Of a stretch of DNA of 7,828 nucleotides, positions 1 through 4,917 are shown piece after piece. The stretch is from positions 1 through 7,828 of the forward strand of contig JAJDDH010000064.1 in assembly GCA_029260415.1 (NCBI GenBank), given 5' to 3'. Each line of letters begins with the position of its first letter. Positions within the stretch are counted from its first letter, which is position 1. This DNA comes from Phycisphaerales bacterium (GTDB lineage: Bacteria; Planctomycetota; Phycisphaerae; Phycisphaerales; UBA1924). The notes beneath the pieces were generated by a model. That model made no database searches. It worked only from the letters and a program-made list of their open reading frames with translations, and had not been told where the DNA came from. The position numbers and the translations under genes were made by a program.

Positions 1-264
1 GCCAAGACGATCGTCTGGACCGGGCCCATGGGCGTGTTCGAGTGGTCGCCCTTCCGCGTGGGCACCAAGATGGTCGGGACCGCCATCGCCGACGCGACCG
101 CCTCGGGCGCCACGACCATCGTCGGCGGGGGCGACTCCGCGGCCGCCGTGGACGAGTTCAGGCTCGGCGACCGCATGTCGCACGTCTCGACCGGCGGCGG
201 CGCCAGCCTCCAGATGCTCGAGGGGCGCCCCTTCAAGGCGCTCGAGCTCATCGAAGACGCCTAA
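1..264 (+). CDS. pgk: Phosphoglycerate kinase, C-terminal 87 residues (5' end outside window)
   Basis: This is the end of the glycolytic enzyme that transfers phosphate between 1,3-bisphosphoglycerate and ADP in the cytoplasm. The reading frame is open from base 1 and ends in TAA at 262-264. What is seen is the C-terminal nucleotide-binding lobe: a TGPMGVFE segment, then the GGGDSAAAV nucleotide-binding loop, then the family signature HVSTGGGASL near the end. These match the family closely and in the right order, so the identification is secure. The last residues after the signature (QMLEGRPFKALELI) differ somewhat from the more usual SLE-xLEG-xxLPG form, which looks like lineage variation. 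The stop codon overlaps that of the convergent mscS gene by 4 bp. The promoter and most of the gene lie outside the window. Confidence 0.96.
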   Translation, partial: AKTIVWTGPMGVFEWSPFRVGTKMVGTAIADATASGATTIVGGGDSAAAVDEFRLGDRMSHVSTGGGASLQMLEGRPFKALELIEDA

Positions 265-1307
265 GCCGCACGATCATCGCCCTGCTCGTCCGACCCGGAT
301 TCCGACCGGACCCGCGCCGCGTTGCGGAAGTTGATGTCCCGCTGTGGGAACGGGATCTCGATGCCCGCCCCGTCCAGCGCGTCCTTGATCGCGAGGATCG
401 TGCTCGTGCGCACGCTCAGGTACTCCCGGCTCTCGCAGAAGACGCGGACCTCATAGTTGATCGACGAGTCGCCGAAATCCGTCAGGATCACGCTGGGCTC
501 CTCCTCGTCGGCCCGGCTCTCAACGCCTTGCGCCGCATCGCTCAGCACCCGCATCGCCTCGTGCAGATCCGTGTCATACGCAACCCCCACGGGCACGTCG
601 ATGCGGCGCAGCTCCGTGTCGGTGAAGTTCTCGATCTTGTTGGAGAGCACCTCGGAGTTGGGGAGGATGACGGTCTTGCGTTCGAAGGTGCGGACGTGGG
701 TGTAGAAAATCCCGATCTCGATCACCTCACCGAACTCGTCGTCGAGCTCGACCCAGTCCCCCAGCTTGATCGGGCGCAGCAGCAGGAGCATCACCCCCGC
801 GGCGATGTTCGACAGCGACCCCTGCATCGCTAGCCCGATCGCCAGGCCCGCCGCCCCGATCACCGCGGCCAGGCTCGTCGTCCGCACGCCCAGGATCTCG
901 AACGCAATCGGGATCGCGATGATCCACACCGCGTACTTGGCGATCTTGCCCAGGAAGCTCGCGACAGTCTCTTCCAGCCCGACCCGGTCCAGCCCCGCCC
1001 GCGTCAGCCTCGAGACCCACCGGCTCACAAGCATCACAACGACCACCAGCACGACCAACGCAACGATCGCCTGCCCGATCTGCAGCAGCATGGGCCCGAA
1101 AGTCTCGATCGCGTTGGAGAGCGTGGGGTTCTCGATGAACGCGCTTAGGCGGTCCCCGAACGAGTCGAACGTCGCGGCAACGGTCGAGGTGATCTCATCA
1201 GCGGGGTCTGCAGCGCCCGCTACACCGGGGGCCGGGGCTCCAGTGGAGATCGCCTCTGCCCCGGACGGCGCGCCGCCCCCGCCTTCACTCTGAGTCTGCA
1301 TCCACAT
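261..1307 (-). CDS. mscS: MscS-family small-conductance mechanosensitive ion channel, 348 aa
   Basis: This is an inner-membrane channel that opens under membrane tension and releases solutes during hypo-osmotic shock. Residues 1-45 are a Gly/Ala/Pro-rich, probably disordered tail. TM1 is at about 72-95, TM2 at about 121-140 and pore helix TM3 at about 144-177. TM3 aligns without gaps to E. coli MscS: the pore leucines (L105/L109) are L155 and L159, the packing glycines G151 and G158, and the hinge Q162-G163. The RPIKLGDWVE segment begins the cytoplasmic beta domain, and the protein ends with the family-typical IPFPQRDI followed by an acidic tail. It is about 60 residues longer than E. coli MscS, mostly at the N-terminus. 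The ATG at 1307 is the furthest possible start because an in-frame TAG (1317-1319) lies just upstream. A second ATG is two codons in. There is no close Shine-Dalgarno sequence. A GGGGAGG lies 16 nt away, which is too far, and a TAnnnT box sits 6 nt from the ATG. Confidence 0.95.
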   Translation of the reverse strand: MWMQTQSEGGGGAPSGAEAISTGAPAPGVAGAADPADEITSTVAATFDSFGDRLSAFIENPTLSNAIETFGPMLLQIGQAIVALVVLVVVVMLVSRWVSRLTRAGLDRVGLEETVASFLGKIAKYAVWIIAIPIAFEILGVRTTSLAAVIGAAGLAIGLAMQGSLSNIAAGVMLLLLRPIKLGDWVELDDEFGEVIEIGIFYTHVRTFERKTVILPNSEVLSNKIENFTDTELRRIDVPVGVAYDTDLHEAMRVLSDAAQGVESRADEEEPSVILTDFGDSSINYEVRVFCESREYLSVRTSTILAIKDALDGAGIEIPFPQRDINFRNAARVRSESGSDEQGDDRAA

Positions 1308-1313
1308 GCAAGG

Positions 1314-1319
1314 AAGCTA
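1314..1319 (-). promoter_or_regulatory. Candidate -10 box of a leaderless mscS promoter
   Basis: Read on the - strand, TAGCTT is followed by exactly six bases (CCTTGC) and then the mscS ATG. It matches TAnnnT, and transcription would begin at or next to the start codon. No convincing -35 hexamer is seen 16-18 bp upstream. The case rests on the same arrangement at mutL and the HIT gene and on the lack of a well-placed ribosome-binding site. If real, mscS is transcribed separately from the adh gene behind it. Confidence 0.45.
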
Positions 1320-1347
1320 GGCGCCTCCCCGCGTGAATTGCGTATGA

Positions 1348-1365
1348 GCGTGCTTTCATGCACGC
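1348..1365 (-). terminator. Short perfect hairpin after the alcohol dehydrogenase gene (weak terminator candidate)
   Basis: GCGTGC and GCACGC form a perfect 6-bp stem around a 6-nt loop, starting 12 nt after the adh stop codon and lying in the 70-bp gap before mscS. The following bases on the - strand are mixed, with no U-run, so it is not a classical intrinsic terminator. It could be a weak terminator, an mRNA 3' end stabiliser, or a protein-binding palindrome upstream of the mscS promoter. Confidence 0.25.
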
Positions 1366-1377
1366 CAGCTCGCCGCG

Positions 1378-2397
1378 TCATCCCAGATCGTTCTCTAACA
1401 CGATGCGGTAGCGGGCTTTGCCGTCGCGAAGGTGCTGCATCGCGTCGTTGACCTGCGACATCTTGTAGTGCTCGGTCACGGGCAGGATGTCGTGCCTGGC
1501 GCAGAACTCGAGCATGTCGGTGGTCGTCCCCGGGCTGCCCACGGGCGAGCCCGAGATCGACTTCTGCCCGAAGATCATCGGCTTCGAGTTGAACGGGATC
1601 GGATCCATCGCGACGCCCACCACGTGCAGGCGCCCCCTGGACGAGAGCGCGTTGCAGTACGCGTCCCAGTTCAGCGGCACGTTCACGGTAGACATGATGA
1701 AGTCGTGACGCCCGGCCTCGTCCGCCAGCGCCTTGTCAGAGCGTGAGTCCACGCACCGGTGGGCGCCCATGCGCTTGGCCTCGGCCATCTTGGACTCGCT
1801 GGAGGTGAACGCCGTGACCTCGCACCCCCACTTGCTCAGGAACTGCAGCGCCAGGTGACCGAGCCCGCCGATGCCGATCACGCCCACGCGGTCGGTAGGC
1901 TTGACGCCGAACTGGGTGATGGGGTTGAAGACGGTCAGCCCGCCGCAAAACATCGGGCCGACCCGGGACTGGTCCAGGGCGTCCGGGATGGGGATCACCC
2001 ATTGCTGGCTGGCGCGGACCCGGTCGGCGAACCCGCCGTGCCGCCCGACCATTGTGATCTCGGCGTTCGCGCACAGGTTGTGATCGCCCCCCACGCACTG
2101 GCGGCAGGTCATGCAGCAGCCCGTGAAGACGCCCAGGCCGACCCGCTGGCCGATCTCCAGGTGGATGACCATCTCGCCCTTCGCGGTGACGGTCCCGACG
2201 ATCTCGTGCCCGGGCACGAGCGGGAACTGCGCCATGCCCCAGTCGTTGTTGAGCATGGAGAGGTCGGAGTGGCAGATGCCGCAGTGCGTGACGGCGATGT
2301 CCACGTCCGTTGGAGCGAGGCGCTCGGGCAGGTCGTACTCGAATGGTTTGAGCTCGGCGCCGGCGTCGCCGGCGGCCATGGCGTGAACGGTGGCCAT
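1378..2397 (-). CDS. Zinc-dependent alcohol dehydrogenase / aldehyde reductase, YahK/CAD type, 339 aa
   Basis: This is a cytoplasmic medium-chain dehydrogenase/reductase that probably interconverts alcohols and aldehydes using NADP(H). The catalytic zinc ligands are C39 (in CGICHSD), H64 (in GHEIVG) and C151. The structural zinc site C95-x2-C98-x2-C101-x7-C109 is complete. The Rossmann loop GIGGLG is at 175-180. A serine-rich stretch ending in a lysine (S199, S200, K203) follows the second Rossmann strand, as in NADPH-preferring members. The whole C-terminal half resembles E. coli YahK. Length is normal for the family. The start at 2397 is chosen over an in-frame ATG seven codons upstream because GGAGG lies 9 nt before it and because MATV begins the family-like sequence. 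The gene follows mutL by 33 bp on the same strand and is probably co-transcribed with it. The natural substrate cannot be read from the sequence. Confidence 0.93.
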   Translation of the reverse strand: MATVHAMAAGDAGAELKPFEYDLPERLAPTDVDIAVTHCGICHSDLSMLNNDWGMAQFPLVPGHEIVGTVTAKGEMVIHLEIGQRVGLGVFTGCCMTCRQCVGGDHNLCANAEITMVGRHGGFADRVRASQQWVIPIPDALDQSRVGPMFCGGLTVFNPITQFGVKPTDRVGVIGIGGLGHLALQFLSKWGCEVTAFTSSESKMAEAKRMGAHRCVDSRSDKALADEAGRHDFIMSTVNVPLNWDAYCNALSSRGRLHVVGVAMDPIPFNSKPMIFGQKSISGSPVGSPGTTTDMLEFCARHDILPVTEHYKMSQVNDAMQHLRDGKARYRIVLENDLG

Positions 2398-2400
2398 CGG

Positions 2401-2411
2401 TCCTCTCCTCC
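2401..2411 (-). promoter_or_regulatory. Shine-Dalgarno site that sets the adh start
   Basis: On the - strand GGAGGAGAGGA precedes the ATG at 2397, with GGAGG spaced 9 nt from it. The in-frame ATG at 2418 lies upstream of this site and has no comparable motif, so the shorter protein is preferred. A 5-bp stem (CCGCC/GGCGG, 2410-2425) touches only the first two bases of the site and is unlikely to block it. Confidence 0.75.
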
Positions 2412-2430
2412 GCCGCAACGGGCGGGCGTG

Positions 2431-4419
2431 CTACCTGCGGTCGAACAGCTTCTCCAACTCCTCGATCGTAAGGCGGACCGTCGTCGCCCGTCCATGCGGG
2501 CAGGAACCCGAGCGCTCGACCCGCTCGCGCAGCGCCATGAGTTCGTTGAGCTCATCGTCCGACAGCGCATCGCCCGCCTTGACCGCGGCCTTGCACGCCA
2601 TCATGTCCAGCACCTCGTGAAGGGCCGCCTCCGAGTCCGCCACGCCCGGCCCGCCCTTGGCAAGACCGGGCAGCCCCTCGCGCTCCACGCGTTCGAGCAG
2701 GTCGCCCATGAACGCGACCGGGTCCACCTTCCGGGAGAACAGCAGGCTCGGGAAGCTGTGGACCGCGACGCTCGCGGGCCCGAGCGGGTCCGCGTCGATG
2801 CCCAGGCGATCGAGCAGGGGCTTCAGGGCCTCCAGCATCTCCACCGCCGCGGGCGCCGCGGGAACGACCGCGGGCGTGAGCAGGCGCTGCGTCTCGAGCT
2901 GGATCGGCTCGCCCTCGGGCGTGGTGACCCGGGCCAGGAGCTTCTCGAACATCACCCGCTCGTGCAGCGCGTGCTGGTCGATGAGCACGATGCCCGACTC
3001 GTCTTCCGTCACCAGGTACGACCGGTGGATCTGCAGGACCTTGGAGGCCTTGCGGATGGCGACGGGCTCGGGCGACGGGCTTGGCGGGGCGAACACGGGT
3101 GATCCCGCACGCTGGGTCGGCGACCGGCTCTCGCGTACCGCCTGCCCCGGATCGTCCTGCGTCTGCTCCATCGCCCCGCGGATCGCGTCGTAGCTCAGCT
3201 GGCCGCCCGTGCTCGCGGGCACGTCGCGGGTGAAGACCTCGGCGAAGCGTTTGGGCTCGATGGTGGGCGCCCCGCCCCCACCGCCGCCAACCCGCTCGTG
3301 CGGAGCCAGGATCGCGGTGTCGCTGGTCCCGCCCAGTTGCGGGCTCCGCTCCGCGGCCGAGGGCGTCAGGTCGTGGGACCGCAGCGCGTCGCGCACCGCG
3401 TGGAGCACCGCCTGGTGCACCATGGACTGGTCGCGGAAGCGGACCTCCAGCTTGGCGGGGTGGACGTTGACGTCCACGCCCTCGGGCGACATCTCGATCA
3501 TCAGGACCGCCGTGGGATGGCGCCCGGGCTCGATCAGGCCCCGGTACGACTCGCGCAGCGCGTGCTGGATGGTCTTGTCCTTGATGGCGCGCCCGGACAG
3601 AAACACGTGCTGGGCGCGGGCGGTGGCGCGGGCGATGGTGGGCAAGCCAACCAGGCCCCACAGCGCGATCCCGCGCGCGTCGTCGTACTGGTCGATGCTC
3701 ACCTCGATGAGCTGCGTGTCCAGCTCCCGCCCGAGGATCTCCAGCACCCGCGTCCGCGGCGACTGGTCGGGCGCCAGGTCCAGCACCTTCCGCCCGTCGC
3801 TGGTCACGATGAACGCGATCCGCGGGTGCGCCATCGCCAGGTTGCGGATCCACTCCATACAGCGCGACTGCTCGGTCTGCGGCGTCCTGAGGAACTTTCT
3901 TCGCGCGGGCGTGTTAAAGAACAGGTTTCGCGCTTCGATCGTCGTCCCGGGTGGGCGCGACGCGGGGCGCGCCTCGCCCTGCTCGTCGCCCGAGGCCTCG
4001 ATCACAAACGCCTCGTCCGCGTCGTGCGGGCGCGAGAGGATCGACATCCGCGCGATCGACGCGATTGACGCCAGCGCCTCGCCCCGGAAGCCCTTGGTCG
4101 AGATCCGGTCCAGGTCGTTCGCCTCACGGATCTTGCTCGTCGCGTGGGGCGCCAGGGCCAGGGGCAGCTCGTCGGGCGGGATGCCGCACCCGTCGTCGGC
4201 GATCCGGATCAGCTCGATCCCGCCCCGCTCCAGATCGATCGTGATCCGCGTCGAGCCCGCGTCGATCGAGTTCTCCACGAGTTCCTTGACCACCGACGCG
4301 GGTCGTTCGATCACCTCGCCCGCCGCGATCTGGTTGACCAGCAGCGTCGCGAGCTTCTGGATGGAGCGGCGCCCCGTGCGGGTCTCGTCCGTAAGCGGTG
4401 TGCCGGCGTCCGTGGGCAT
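2431..4419 (-). CDS. mutL: DNA mismatch repair protein MutL, endonuclease-active type, 662 aa
   Basis: MutL links mismatch recognition by MutS to strand removal. The N-terminal GHKL ATPase is complete: motif I with catalytic E46 and N50 (VKELVENSIDAG), DDGCGI at 75-80, and TKGFRGEALASIASI further on. A flexible linker spans about 349-450 and includes a six-glycine run at 378-383. The C-terminal domain carries the nicking motif DQHA-x2-E-x4-E from D481, the partner motif ACKAAVK at about 608 and CPHGR at 640-644, which form the metal site in nicking MutLs. QRLLTP at 511-516 matches the beta-clamp binding consensus (Qx[LI][LI]xP). The protein should therefore nick DNA itself, as expected in bacteria without MutH. 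The ATG at 4419 is firm: an in-frame TAA lies four codons upstream and no other Met precedes motif I. It has no Shine-Dalgarno sequence, and a TAnnnT box lies 6 nt upstream. Confidence 0.98.
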   Translation of the reverse strand: MPTDAGTPLTDETRTGRRSIQKLATLLVNQIAAGEVIERPASVVKELVENSIDAGSTRITIDLERGGIELIRIADDGCGIPPDELPLALAPHATSKIREANDLDRISTKGFRGEALASIASIARMSILSRPHDADEAFVIEASGDEQGEARPASRPPGTTIEARNLFFNTPARRKFLRTPQTEQSRCMEWIRNLAMAHPRIAFIVTSDGRKVLDLAPDQSPRTRVLEILGRELDTQLIEVSIDQYDDARGIALWGLVGLPTIARATARAQHVFLSGRAIKDKTIQHALRESYRGLIEPGRHPTAVLMIEMSPEGVDVNVHPAKLEVRFRDQSMVHQAVLHAVRDALRSHDLTPSAAERSPQLGGTSDTAILAPHERVGGGGGGAPTIEPKRFAEVFTRDVPASTGGQLSYDAIRGAMEQTQDDPGQAVRESRSPTQRAGSPVFAPPSPSPEPVAIRKASKVLQIHRSYLVTEDESGIVLIDQHALHERVMFEKLLARVTTPEGEPIQLETQRLLTPAVVPAAPAAVEMLEALKPLLDRLGIDADPLGPASVAVHSFPSLLFSRKVDPVAFMGDLLERVEREGLPGLAKGGPGVADSEAALHEVLDMMACKAAVKAGDALSDDELNELMALRERVERSGSCPHGRATTVRLTIEELEKLFDRR

Positions 4420-4425
4420 CGGGGC

Positions 4426-4431
4426 AGTTTA
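4426..4431 (-). promoter_or_regulatory. Candidate -10 box of a leaderless mutL promoter
   Basis: On the - strand TAAACT is followed by six bases (GCCCCG) and the mutL ATG. It matches TAnnnT at the distance that puts the transcript start on the ATG. The box itself contains the in-frame TAA stop that fixes the mutL start. The hexamer 17 bp upstream (CGGGTC) does not resemble TTGACA. The box on the HIT side is placed in mirror image. Confidence 0.5.
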
Positions 4432-4437
4432 GGACCG

Positions 4438-4469
4438 CTGCGCCGCCCGACCCGAACCGACAGGCGCAG
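4438..4469. promoter_or_regulatory. Inverted repeat in the mutL/HIT divergent gap (candidate operator)
   Basis: CTGCGCC (4438-4444) and GGCGCAG (4463-4469) form a perfect 7-bp inverted repeat with an 18-bp centre. Its axis (4453.5) nearly coincides with the midpoint between the two start codons (4454). The centre contains CCGA three times at exact 5-bp steps (4447, 4452, 4457). The arms fall between the expected -35 and -10 regions of both candidate promoters, where a bound regulator could affect both. No known regulator's site is recognised. Short GC-rich repeats also arise by chance at this composition. Confidence 0.35.
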
Positions 4470-4476
4470 GGGTGGG

Positions 4477-4482
4477 TATCCT
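4477..4482 (+). promoter_or_regulatory. Candidate -10 box of a leaderless HIT-gene promoter
   Basis: TATCCT is followed by six bases (GCCCGT) and the ATG at 4489. It matches TAnnnT with the same spacing as at mutL and mscS. No Shine-Dalgarno motif lies within 15 nt of the ATG. The hexamer 17 bp upstream (GAACCG) is a poor -35. Confidence 0.5.
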
Positions 4483-4488
4483 GCCCGT

Positions 4489-4914
4489 ATGAGCGAAGAC
4501 AGCATTTTCAGCAAGATCATCCGCGGCGAAATCCCGGCCCAGAAGCTCTACGAGGACGAGGGCGTCATCGCCATCCTCGATATCAACCCGCTGAGCGAGG
4601 GGCACACGCTCGTGATCCCCAAGGAGCCCGCAGCCACGATGGACGAGCTCAGCGATGAGTCCGCCGCGGCCCTCGGGCGGGCGCTGCCCCGGATCTGCCG
4701 GGCGATCATGATGGCGACGGGCGCCAACGCAACCAACGTCCTCCAGAACAACGGCAAGAGCGCGGGCCAGGAGGTGGATCACGTTCACGTCCACGTCATC
4801 CCCCGCTACCCGGACCGGTCCTCGGGCTCGGGCCTGAGCAAGACCTGGACGCCCGGGAAGCTCGACCAGGACGCGGGCGCTGACCTGGGGCGCAAGATCG
4901 CCCGCCTGCTCTGA
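4489..4914 (+). CDS. HIT-family nucleotide hydrolase, HinT-like, 141 aa
   Basis: This is a small cytoplasmic histidine-triad protein. HinT-branch members hydrolyse purine nucleoside phosphoramidates and adenylated amines, but substrates vary and cannot be assigned here. The protein opens with the family-typical SIFSKIIRGEIPAQKLYEDE. It continues with the DINPLSEGHTLVIPK strand-turn region and the asparagine-rich NVLQNNG stretch. It ends in the triad H98-V-H100-V-H102 followed by IPR, with H100 expected to be the catalytic nucleophile. Length is slightly above the roughly 110-140 aa usual for the family, with an extra C-terminal segment. The reading frame stays open far upstream, so the start is set by homology: ATG at 4489 gives the standard N-terminus. 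The gene is divergent from mutL and convergent with the YdbT-like gene, so it is probably transcribed alone. Confidence 0.95.
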   Translation: MSEDSIFSKIIRGEIPAQKLYEDEGVIAILDINPLSEGHTLVIPKEPAATMDELSDESAAALGRALPRICRAIMMATGANATNVLQNNGKSAGQEVDHVHVHVIPRYPDRSSGSGLSKTWTPGKLDQDAGADLGRKIARLL

Positions 4915-4917
4915 TCG

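Noticed and set aside
42..833. 263-codon open frame on + overlapping pgk and mscS
   Set aside because: It is out of frame with pgk and antisense to mscS, and both of those are clear homologues.
2398..2418. Longer adh start (seven extra codons, Arg-rich)
   Set aside because: The strong Shine-Dalgarno site lies inside this extension and is placed for the ATG at 2397.
1759..3102. 447-codon open frame on + crossing adh and the end of mutL
   Set aside because: It runs opposite two well-supported genes and their gap, and its translation is His/Arg/Asp-rich shadow sequence without motifs.
2552..3853. 433-codon open frame on - in another frame of mutL
   Set aside because: It is Arg/Gly/Ala-rich low-complexity translation, the typical frame-shifted shadow of a high-GC gene.
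3209..4432. 407-codon open frame on + opposite mutL
   Set aside because: It is antisense to a fully conserved mutL, its composition follows from GC-rich codon bias on the other strand, and no protein family is recognisable.
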